Assembly: GCA_027451565.1 (NCBI GenBank)
Contig: DAIDJC010000132.1
Coordinates: 1 to 8,678 of the forward strand
From: Limisphaerales bacterium
GTDB lineage: Bacteria; Verrucomicrobiota; Verrucomicrobiia; Limisphaerales; UBA11358
Reading direction: 5' to 3'
DNA: 8,678 nucleotides
The position numbers were made by a program, and so were the translations under genes. A model generated the notes under the pieces. That model saw only the letters and a program-made list of their open reading frames with translations, made no database searches and had not been told where the DNA came from. Below, in pieces: positions 1-6,605 of the stretch. How positions within the stretch are numbered: the stretch's first letter is position 1; every line of letters starts with the position of its first letter.

Positions 1-256
1 AGACAAAGGAACAACGACAGTAACAAGACTGAGGGAAAACGGCAAAAAACGGCAGGCTGCCCGCAAAACAAAATCCGGGCAGCAGACGCCAAGGAGGTGG
101 GGGTGGGGAACCCCGCTGAAGAAACGTGCTGCTACCCGAACAAATTTAATGTTGCAAAGAAGTGACGTTTTGTCAACAAACTAATTTGAAAAAACGGTGC
201 TTTCCAATGCAATTCTGGCTTTGATTGGCGGTCGTGATTGACTAGATTCGTCCCGG
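1..256. other. Left-edge region with no convincing gene
   Basis: No recognisable protein or RNA gene was found here. Plus-strand frame 1 is open from the edge to a TGA at 163-165 and frame 2 is open from the edge to a TAA at 182-184. Either could be the tail of an upstream gene, but both translate to Lys/Arg/Asn-rich sequence without a family signature. The stretch contains a perfect 8-bp inverted repeat (56-83), a direct repeat AAAACGGCA (36-44 and 46-54), a purine-rich G-tract block (93-108) and an inverted pair TGAC-N5-GTCA (163-175) that could be an operator for the kinase gene. I found no good paired -35/-10 promoter in front of the gene at 257. Confidence 0.5.
56..83. repeat. 8-bp inverted repeat (hairpin)
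   Basis: GCTGCCCG at 56-63 is the exact reverse complement of CGGGCAGC at 76-83, with a 12-nt A-rich loop. On the plus strand no T-run follows, so it is not a classical terminator in that direction. On the minus strand a six-T stretch lies about 7 nt past the stem, but no minus-strand gene is seen that would end here. It may be an attenuator, a 3' mRNA end of an upstream gene, or chance. Confidence 0.4.
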
Positions 257-1411
257 GTGACGACACTTCTATCCAGCCCCTTGTTTCAATCCTTAAATCC
301 GGCAGAACTGCGGGATTTGCAGGAAATTGCCCAGGAGCAAAACTATTGCGCAAACCAGGAGATCATACGGGCTGGAGAACCTGGAGACGGGGTTTATTTT
401 GTAAAAACGGGCGTTGTGGAAATATCTGCTGGTCATGGCAATGCGCGTGTTTTCTCGCTTCTTGGCCCAACCGAGATTTTCGGTGAAATGGCGATCATTG
501 AAAATCGTCCGCGATCTGCCACCGCCAAGGCGGTTGAACCCACGGTGGTTTATTTCTTGCCACGAAAGCAGATCCTGGACCTGCTGGAACGGTCGCCCTC
601 CCTCAAACAGGCCCTGCTTCAGCAAATCAGTCAACGGTTACGGGCGTTCAATCAAGTGCATGTGCGTGAACTGGTTCAATCCGAACATTTGGCCATAATT
701 GGCCGGTTGGTTCAGGGCATCGTACATGATTTGCGTGGGCCATTAAATTTAATCAATCTTTCCGCCGATGCCCTGGCCCTGGATGAGCACAAAGTGGAAT
801 CTCGTGTCAAGACGCAGAATCGCATCCGCAAGCAGGTGTTGCGAATCAATGATCTGGTCAGCGACATCCTCATATACACCCAGGGGCCGGCGGCTACCGA
901 TTCTCCGCCGGAGGTGAATTTTGCAAGTTTTGTCAGGGACCTGGCTGTGGACCTGGAGGAGGAGGTATCCATGCGATCCTGCCGTTGGGAGATATCCAAC
1001 CCCCCGCCGCATGCATGGGTGTGCATGGACCCCCGCCGGTTGAGCCGGGTCTTTTTTAACTTGGTGACCAATGCCACGGATATGATGCCGGAAGGAGGCC
1101 GGATAATTCTTGGATTTGAGGAGGAAGCAGGAGAAATCATCACCAGCCTGGCCGACACCGGGCCTGGCATTGCCCCGCAAATAGCCGACACCCTTTTCCA
1201 GCCCTTTTCCACCCATGGCAAAACACGTGGGACGGGGCTGGGCCTGGCCATCTGCAAAAAAATCATTGAGGAACACGGCGGCAGGATTTGGGTGAAAACC
1301 TCGACAAAGCATGGCGCCACCTTTTGTTTTGCGCTTCCCATCTCCAGGCCGGGCCAGGAACCGGACCCTGTTGTTGCCGGGCAAGGCTCTGCCAAAATGA
1401 ACAAGCCATGA
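257..1411 (+). CDS. Cyclic-nucleotide-binding sensor histidine kinase
   Basis: A predicted cytoplasmic sensor kinase of 384 residues. Residues about 8-125 form a CAP-type cyclic-nucleotide-binding domain. Its phosphate-binding cassette (75-90) has the expected Gly76-Glu77 and Arg86-Ser87-Ala88, so real nucleotide binding is plausible. A helical linker leads to a dimerisation/phosphoacceptor segment IVHDLRGPLN with His157 as the likely phosphorylated residue. The HATPase_c domain follows: N-box Asn268/Asn272, D-box DTGPGI (300-305), F-box near Phe314-Phe317 and glycine box GTGLGLAI (325-332). No membrane segment or signal peptide is visible, and no receiver domain or response regulator is present in the window. 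The start is GTG: an in-frame TGA at 239 limits extension, and the protein begins exactly where CAP-like domains usually do. There is no clear Shine-Dalgarno site. The stop overlaps a downstream ATG (ATGA). The domain architecture is firm; the ligand and partner are unknown. Confidence 0.93.
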   Translation: MTTLLSSPLFQSLNPAELRDLQEIAQEQNYCANQEIIRAGEPGDGVYFVKTGVVEISAGHGNARVFSLLGPTEIFGEMAIIENRPRSATAKAVEPTVVYFLPRKQILDLLERSPSLKQALLQQISQRLRAFNQVHVRELVQSEHLAIIGRLVQGIVHDLRGPLNLINLSADALALDEHKVESRVKTQNRIRKQVLRINDLVSDILIYTQGPAATDSPPEVNFASFVRDLAVDLEEEVSMRSCRWEISNPPPHAWVCMDPRRLSRVFFNLVTNATDMMPEGGRIILGFEEEAGEIITSLADTGPGIAPQIADTLFQPFSTHGKTRGTGLGLAICKKIIEEHGGRIWVKTSTKHGATFCFALPISRPGQEPDPVVAGQGSAKMNKP

Positions 1412-1536
1412 AAAAAGCGATTCAATATCCAGCCTGCAGGTTTGAAATCCTGAATGATTTTTTGGCAGGGGCCGCGAAAAGTCGCATGATTGCAGCTTTT
1501 GATGGCATAAAAGCCGGAAAAACATCTCCTTTGTGA
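1408..1536 (+). CDS. Doubtful 42-aa ORF linking kinase gene and mutL
   Basis: A 42-codon ORF of unknown function, with no recognised domain and no hydrophobic segment. Its ATG overlaps the kinase stop codon (ATGA, 1408-1411) and its TGA overlaps the GTG start of mutL (GTGA, 1533-1536). Such overlaps are typical of translationally coupled genes, and the mutL start itself lacks a visible Shine-Dalgarno site. Against it being a true gene, only about 15 of 41 codons end in G or C by my count, clearly lower than the flanking genes appear, and no ribosome binding site precedes the ATG. It could be a leader that merely delivers ribosomes to mutL, or non-coding spacer. Confidence 0.25.
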   Translation: MKKAIQYPACRFEILNDFLAGAAKSRMIAAFDGIKAGKTSPL

Positions 1537-3617
1537 ACCGCATTCGATTGCTTTCCGATCAAGTGGCCAACCAGATTGCCGCAGGCGAAGTCGTGGAACG
1601 TCCCGCCAGCGTGGTCAAGGAGTTGGTGGAAAATTCGCTGGACGCGGATGCGTGCCGGATTTCCGTGGAAATTGGGGCGGGTGGGCGGAGCCTGATCCGG
1701 GTGACGGACGATGGGTTTGGGATGAGTCGGGATGACGCGCTGCTATCGTTGGAGCGGCATGCCACCAGTAAAATAAGGCGTGCCGAGGACCTGGCATCCA
1801 TTGTCACGATGGGATTTCGCGGGGAGGCTGTGCCGAGCATAGCCAGCGTGAGCCGTTTTACCCTCATCACCCGGGAGCGCGATAGTGAAACACCCGAGGG
1901 CACCCAGGTGGTGGTGAATGGCGGCACCATTGCCGAGGTCAAGGCGGCTGCCGGGGCGCCTGGCACAAGCGTGGAAGTGCGACAGCTTTTTTTCAACCTG
2001 CCCGCGCGCCGCAAGTTTCTGCGCACGGAGGAGACGGAGGCGGCACATATCCAGCATTACCTTACCCTTGCCGCGCTGGCGCACCCGGACGTTTCGTTTC
2101 TTTTCATCAAGGATGGCAGGAGCGTCTGGCAACTGCCGGCCATTGGATGCGATGCCACGCCTTCCAGCCGCATAAGCGCATTGAGGGAAAGGCTGAGAGC
2201 CTTGATGGGCGAGGAACAGTTGCTACCCGTCCATTTCATCCGGCAAATGGCGGATGACTTTCCGATGCCTGATGAAAATGACATTTTTGAAACCGCGCTG
2301 CCGGAAAAACCGGTGGATGCGGCTATTAACCTGCCTGGCCAGCTCAGGCTTTGGGGCTTGATCGGGGCGCCTGGGATTTCCCGGAGCACGCGGGACGGGC
2401 AGTTTGTTTTCGTGAACCGGCGTCCGGTGGAAAACCGCGGCATCAACTATGCCTTGATTGAAGGTTACCATAATTCCCTGATGAAAGGCCGTTACCCGGT
2501 TTGTTGTTTGTTCCTGGAGATTCATCCGTCGGCGGTGGATGTGAACGTGCACCCGTCCAAGCGGGAGGTGAAATTCCGTCGTGAATCCGAGGTGCGCAAA
2601 CTGGTGGCTGATGCCATTCAAGACGCTTTGCTTTCCTACCATGCGCAACGTCCCAGACCGGGTGGGATGAATCGAGGCCTGGTTCCCGCATCCGGAACGG
2701 AGAAGGGGATTGATACTGCATCCGCCCCGGAACAGCAGGTCCTGCTGCCCGTGCCGGGCGCTGGCGCGGTGCCGCTGCCAAAGTCGGAAACCCTGCCCGA
2801 GGACTTTCATAAACCATCAATCAGGCAATCTGCGGAAAGGGTTCAGGCAAGCCCGCAGCCCTCACCCACGGCTCCGATGGCTGCCATCTCGTCCAGTTCA
2901 GGAAAGCAGGCGGCTTCCACAGCAGGCGAAACCACATTGCCGCAATTGGCAGCCGGACAGGCGGGCGGCAGCCGTCTTGGAACGAATAGTCAGGGTGCCA
3001 ATCCGCATGCGGCAGGTGTGACTCCGCTTCTGAACGTTCCGCTGCGGCTGATCGGGGTGGTGGGACGATTGTACGTTTTGCTGGAGTCAGACCGTGGTTT
3101 GGTTGTGCTGGACCAGCATGCGGCCCATGAGCGGGTTTTATTTGAACAGATGCGGACACGCCTGGAACAGCAGGGGACCGTGGCCTCGCAAAAACTGCTC
3201 CTTCCTGAAACACTGGAACTGCCGCCACGCGACGCCCAGTTTTTACGCGAGCAATTGGCGGCTCTGACGAGGCTGGGAGTGGGGTTGAGCGAGTTTGGGG
3301 AACGCACCTTTCTGCTGGATTCGCTTCCGCCCTTTGTGCGAACCACGGACCCGCGCAAATTTGTTCTCGATTTGGTGGACGAATTGAGGGCGGCTGGGCG
3401 TGAAGTAAACCTGACACGCTTGGGGGAGCACACCGTGGCCAAGACCGTTTGCCGGCACGCAGTCAAGGCCAACGACCACCTGGCCGGGGCCGAATTGGAA
3501 AACCTGATTGCGGACCTCCGGCATTGCGCCATGCCTTATACCTGTCCGCATGGCCGTCCCACGCTGGTTGAAATGAACTTTCGCGAACTTGAAAAAAAAT
3601 TTGGCCGGACACTTTAG
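1533..3617 (+). CDS. mutL: DNA mismatch repair protein MutL
   Basis: MutL links mismatch recognition by MutS to strand removal. The 694-residue protein has the usual layout. The N-terminal GHKL ATPase carries NQIAAGEVVERPASVVKELV (from residue 13, with Glu30 and Asn34), DDGFGM (59-64), ATSKI (77-81), GFRGEAVPSI (94-103), LFFNLPARRKFL (152-163) and VDVNVHPSKREVKF (335-348). A Pro/Ala/Ser/Gln-rich linker spans about 371-498. The C-terminal dimerisation domain has DQHAAHERVLFE (527-538), which fits the endonuclease motif DQHA-X2-E-X4-E, plus VCRHAVKAN (639-647), CPHGRP (671-676) and a final FGR (690-692), the other metal-site motifs of nicking MutL proteins. It is therefore expected to nick DNA itself, as in bacteria lacking MutH. 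Residues about 233-268 look longer than in typical MutL. GTG 1533 is the start: a TGA at 1500-1502 blocks extension and the family N-terminus aligns here. Confidence 0.98.
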   Translation: MNRIRLLSDQVANQIAAGEVVERPASVVKELVENSLDADACRISVEIGAGGRSLIRVTDDGFGMSRDDALLSLERHATSKIRRAEDLASIVTMGFRGEAVPSIASVSRFTLITRERDSETPEGTQVVVNGGTIAEVKAAAGAPGTSVEVRQLFFNLPARRKFLRTEETEAAHIQHYLTLAALAHPDVSFLFIKDGRSVWQLPAIGCDATPSSRISALRERLRALMGEEQLLPVHFIRQMADDFPMPDENDIFETALPEKPVDAAINLPGQLRLWGLIGAPGISRSTRDGQFVFVNRRPVENRGINYALIEGYHNSLMKGRYPVCCLFLEIHPSAVDVNVHPSKREVKFRRESEVRKLVADAIQDALLSYHAQRPRPGGMNRGLVPASGTEKGIDTASAPEQQVLLPVPGAGAVPLPKSETLPEDFHKPSIRQSAERVQASPQPSPTAPMAAISSSSGKQAASTAGETTLPQLAAGQAGGSRLGTNSQGANPHAAGVTPLLNVPLRLIGVVGRLYVLLESDRGLVVLDQHAAHERVLFEQMRTRLEQQGTVASQKLLLPETLELPPRDAQFLREQLAALTRLGVGLSEFGERTFLLDSLPPFVRTTDPRKFVLDLVDELRAAGREVNLTRLGEHTVAKTVCRHAVKANDHLAGAELENLIADLRHCAMPYTCPHGRPTLVEMNFRELEKKFGRTL

Positions 3618-3667
3618 CGGCCTTGAATGGCTCGGGCAGGGAAAGCCAACAAAAAGCCAGATAACTG

Positions 3668-3695
3668 TTGCATTCCATGGTGTTTTGGATAGAAT
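3668..3695 (+). promoter_or_regulatory. Possible sigma70-type promoter for the DUF11 lipoprotein gene
   Basis: TTGCAT (3668-3673), a 16-nt spacer and TAGAAT (3690-3695) lie 66 nt before the ATG at 3762. The -10 element matches the consensus at five of six bases, the -35 at only three. The position in the gap after mutL makes it the best promoter candidate for the gene that follows, but this is a visual match only. Confidence 0.4.
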
Positions 3696-3746
3696 GAATC
3701 TTAGTTAAGGGCGTATCTAATTACAGAAAAAAACGTGCTCCCGCCT

Positions 3747-3752
3747 GAGGAG
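3747..3752 (+). promoter_or_regulatory. Shine-Dalgarno site fixing the start at 3762
   Basis: GAGGAG lies 9 nt before ATG 3762. An in-frame GTG at 3735 would give a product nine residues longer, but it would place this purine motif inside the gene and put extra acidic residues ahead of the lipoprotein signal. The ATG is therefore preferred. Confidence 0.75.
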
Positions 3753-3761
3753 CCTAAAAAC

Positions 3762-5270
3762 ATGAAAAATAATATCCAATCCATCACATCCGCAATTGGT
3801 TGTCTGTTGTTGATCACCGGCTGCGCGCAGCAGCAACAACAAGGGAAATACAATGCCGCTCCGGCACAGGTTTCCACGCCTGCTCCCGCCCCCTCGGCCA
3901 ACATCGCCTATTTCCCCAGTGGCAGCATTCAGGGGAGTGGCTTGTCTGTCGAAAAAACGGCGCCTGCCCAGGTTTTGGTGGGGCAGCCTTATCAATATAG
4001 CTATGTGGTGAGCAACCTCACGGATGCCACCTTGGAAAATGTCGTGGTCATGGACCGCGTGACCAGCGATTTCACACCGTCGGATTCTGATCCTGCCGCT
4101 ACGAGCACGGGAGATGGAAAAGCCAGTTGGAATCTGGGCACCTTGGCTCCCAAGGAAGGCAAGACCATCACAGTGAAAGGGAGCAGCGCCGATGAGGGAG
4201 TGGTCACCACCTGTGGCTGGGCGACTTACAACCCTGTGCTTTGCCAGGACATCCAAGTGGTGAAGGCGAATATTGCCCTGACCAAGACAGAGCCATCCGA
4301 TGTGCTGATTTGCGATCCCATTCCGACCACGCTGACGGTGAAAAACACCGGTTCCAGCGCCCTGACCGGGGTTGAAATCACGGATAACCTGCCATCTGGG
4401 ATGACTGCGGATGGCAAGAGCAGCCTGACCTTTGAAGCTGGCGCACTGGCCCCAGGGGCAAGCACCAACTTCCAATACAACGCCACGGCGACCTCGACGG
4501 GCAGCTTGGTGAACAATGCCAAGGTCACCTCAACCGAGGGAGTGACTGCGTCCGCATCTGCCACTGTCAACGTCCACCAGCCGGTTTTGGCGATTAGCTG
4601 CAAAGCCACGGACCAACAGTACATGGGCCGCAAGTTTGACGTGAGCTACACCGTTTCTGACACTGGCGACGCCCCGGCGGCTGGATCCAAGCTGGAGGTC
4701 ATTGTTCCGGCGGGCTTGAATGTTGTTTCGGCGGGAACCGGCCAGGCGGCGAATGGCAAGATTGACTATGACCTTGGAACCGTGGACACCAACAATCCAC
4801 AGACCGTCAGCGCCACCTTTACCAGCGCCACTGCGGGCACATTCGATTTTGCCGGAAGCGTGAGCGGATCCTGTGCCGCCGCCGCCTCCACCACCTGCGA
4901 AACCAAGGTGGTTGGCATTCCTGCCATCCTGCTGGAAAAATCCGACAACCCGGACCCTGTAGCCGTGGGCGACACCACTGTATATACTGTGAAGGTGACG
5001 AACCAAGGCACTGCGGATGATTCAAATGTGGCCATCAGCATCGTGGTGGATTCTGAATTGACTCCTGTGAGCAGTGATCAACCGGGAGCCACCATCAATG
5101 GCCAGACCGTGACCTTCCCGGTGATACCCACCCTGGGAGCCAAGCAGGCGGTTACTTACACGATTGTGGCCAAGGGCGTCACGCCGGGTGATGCGCACAC
5201 CAAATTCATCCTGTCCTCAGCCAACGTGACCACCCCCATCACTGCGGAGGAAAGCACCACGGTGTATTGA
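3762..5270 (+). CDS. OmcB-like DUF11-repeat lipoprotein
   Basis: A predicted envelope lipoprotein of 502 residues. The signal ends in a lipobox LLITGC with lipidated Cys21, followed by a polyGln and Pro/Ala-rich tether (22-50). Four DUF11-like, Ig-type beta-sandwich repeats follow at about 61-168, 169-272, 273-381 and 385-502. Each starts with a strand of the type SVEKTAPAQVLVGQ or LLEKSDNPDPVAVG, then a segment of the type YTVKVTNQG. From memory, the last repeat and the ending EESTTVY resemble the C-terminus of chlamydial OmcB, the cysteine-rich outer-membrane complex protein. The mature protein has only seven cysteines, far fewer than OmcB, so heavy disulfide cross-linking is unlikely. A structural or surface-layer role in the outer membrane or periplasm is an inference. 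The gene appears to be its own transcription unit, with a possible promoter upstream and a strong terminator 22 bp downstream. The next gene encodes a partial paralog. Confidence 0.9.
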   Translation: MKNNIQSITSAIGCLLLITGCAQQQQQGKYNAAPAQVSTPAPAPSANIAYFPSGSIQGSGLSVEKTAPAQVLVGQPYQYSYVVSNLTDATLENVVVMDRVTSDFTPSDSDPAATSTGDGKASWNLGTLAPKEGKTITVKGSSADEGVVTTCGWATYNPVLCQDIQVVKANIALTKTEPSDVLICDPIPTTLTVKNTGSSALTGVEITDNLPSGMTADGKSSLTFEAGALAPGASTNFQYNATATSTGSLVNNAKVTSTEGVTASASATVNVHQPVLAISCKATDQQYMGRKFDVSYTVSDTGDAPAAGSKLEVIVPAGLNVVSAGTGQAANGKIDYDLGTVDTNNPQTVSATFTSATAGTFDFAGSVSGSCAAAASTTCETKVVGIPAILLEKSDNPDPVAVGDTTVYTVKVTNQGTADDSNVAISIVVDSELTPVSSDQPGATINGQTVTFPVIPTLGAKQAVTYTIVAKGVTPGDAHTKFILSSANVTTPITAEESTTVY

Positions 5271-5292
5271 GCCAGGGATTCTGGACAGCTTC

Positions 5293-5330
5293 AAAAGGCC
5301 GCCAAAAAAATTTGGCGGCCTTTTTTATTT
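5293..5330 (+). terminator. Strong intrinsic terminator
   Basis: GGCCGCCAAA (5297-5306) pairs perfectly with TTTGGCGGCC (5311-5320) around an AAAA loop, and six Ts followed by further T/A bases come directly after the stem. The A-run before the stem extends the pairing and would let the element also work on the minus strand, although no minus-strand gene ends here. It separates the two DUF11 genes into different transcripts. Confidence 0.95.
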
Positions 5331-5412
5331 TAAACTTTTTAGGGTTGAAAGATTGCGATTGCAAAACGGGCTTTTTGAGCGAATGCTTTGGCTCAGACAA
5401 AAGGAATCCGCC

Positions 5413-6582
5413 ATGAAACCACTAAACCTGCCGTTGCTTTGGGTGCTCCTGTTCCTGCTCAACCTCACTGCCTGGGCCGAACCGGGGGAATCCCATCGGG
5501 CCACAGTCCTGGGAAATCCGGCCACTGCATTTGCCCCCACGCTGTTTACACCGTCCGATTTGCGCGCCCGCTTTGCCGATCCTGCCCTGCGCCCGGATAT
5601 TCTGGATATTTTGAAACAATGGGGATGGACCGGGGATCCGGCGGACCTATTTGCAGCAGCAGCGACCCATGAGATAGTGGATTGGGACATCCCTGTGGGC
5701 GAGGTGATGCCATTCATGTCATCGCGGTCTCATGGGCACCCCGTTTGCTTGCGCAACGTGACTTGGGCCGGGTGGGACCCAATTCATGCCTATGCCTTTA
5801 CGTTTGCCTCGACTGGACGGCTATGGCGGTGCATCACTCCCAAGCCATGCAGCAATTTTTTTGTTGAAGATCTCGGCCCTGTGCCTGTGGCCGGGCTGAC
5901 CATGGATTGCAGCGTGGCCGACCAGGTTTCCATGGGTCATCTTTTGCAGGTCTGTCTTTCGATTCATAACACGGGCAATATTCCGGCCACAAATATCAGC
6001 GTGAACCTGCCCATACCGAAAGGCATTCCGGCCATGGATGCCACGGAGGGCGGAAACATCAACACAAACCAAGTCAGTTGGGTCATAGCCAACCTTGCAC
6101 CGGATGGGACAAAAGAATTGTGCACGGCGCTTCGCCCGCGGAGCCCCGGGACAGTGGAGTTCAACTCTTCCGCGGTCTGCGAAGGGGTGCCTCCCCTTTC
6201 CTCCTCCTGCTCAACAGAGATAATAGGGTTGCCTGCCTTGTTGCTGGAGAAATCCGACAACCCGGACCCCGTGGCCGTGGGTTCAAACACTTTGTACACG
6301 GTCAAAGTCACCAACCAAGGCTCTGCGCCGGATCGCAATATAGCCATCACGATCATTGTGGATTCCCAACTGGCGCCTGTGACGGCGGATCCTGCGGAGG
6401 CCATCATCCAAGGCCAGACGGTGACATTTCCGGTTGTTGCCTCGCTGGCAGCCAAGCAAGTGGTGACCTGCACCCTTATTGCGCGCGGGGTTCAAGCAGG
6501 CGATGCCCACACTCGTTTTGTGGTCAACTCTCAGATGCTCAGCTCGCCCTTGACGGCTGAGGAAAGCACGACGGTGTACTGA
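5413..6582 (+). CDS. Secreted DUF11 protein with unrecognised N-terminal module
   Basis: A predicted exported protein of 389 residues. The signal peptide has a Leu-rich core and a likely cut after Ala22 (motif AWA). There is no lipobox, unlike its upstream paralog. Residues 23-158 form a module I do not recognise; conspicuous parts are GWTGDPADLF (71-80), MPFMSSRS (99-106), VTWAG (116-120) and CITPKPCSNFFVEDLG (140-155). Residues 161-268 and 272-389 are two DUF11-like repeats corresponding to repeats 3 and 4 of the upstream gene, again ending EESTTVY. Nine cysteines lie in the mature part. A role in the cell envelope is inferred from export and the repeats. AGGA at 5402-5405, 7 nt from ATG 5413, sets the start; an in-frame ATG at 5353 would add 20 residues in front of a good signal peptide and is rejected. 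The terminator upstream implies its own promoter, which I could not identify. Confidence 0.87.
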   Translation: MKPLNLPLLWVLLFLLNLTAWAEPGESHRATVLGNPATAFAPTLFTPSDLRARFADPALRPDILDILKQWGWTGDPADLFAAAATHEIVDWDIPVGEVMPFMSSRSHGHPVCLRNVTWAGWDPIHAYAFTFASTGRLWRCITPKPCSNFFVEDLGPVPVAGLTMDCSVADQVSMGHLLQVCLSIHNTGNIPATNISVNLPIPKGIPAMDATEGGNINTNQVSWVIANLAPDGTKELCTALRPRSPGTVEFNSSAVCEGVPPLSSSCSTEIIGLPALLLEKSDNPDPVAVGSNTLYTVKVTNQGSAPDRNIAITIIVDSQLAPVTADPAEAIIQGQTVTFPVVASLAAKQVVTCTLIARGVQAGDAHTRFVVNSQMLSSPLTAEESTTVY

Positions 6583-6605
6583 CTTTTTTCCGGGGTTCAA
6601 TTTCC

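Noticed and set aside
93..108. G-tract run as a G-quadruplex
   Set aside because: Only two of the four G-runs exceed two bases, so at best a weak two-layer structure; no support for a function.
712..1543. Long minus-strand open frames opposite the kinase gene
   Set aside because: They lie antisense to a gene with clear kinase motifs and their translations show no domain or sensible composition.
2223..3551. Several long minus-strand open frames opposite mutL
   Set aside because: They are antisense shadows of a well-conserved mutL; the products are Arg/Pro/Ser-rich without family features.
3630..3650. TGGCT...AGCCA inverted repeat after mutL as a terminator
   Set aside because: The stem is only 5 bp with a long loop and no T-run follows.
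3717..4475. 252-codon minus-strand open frame opposite the first DUF11 gene
   Set aside because: The plus-strand gene has a ribosome binding site, lipobox and repeats; the antisense frame has none of these.
5351..5362. Tandem GATTGC hexamer as a regulatory repeat
   Set aside because: Just two copies, with no matching promoter elements around it.
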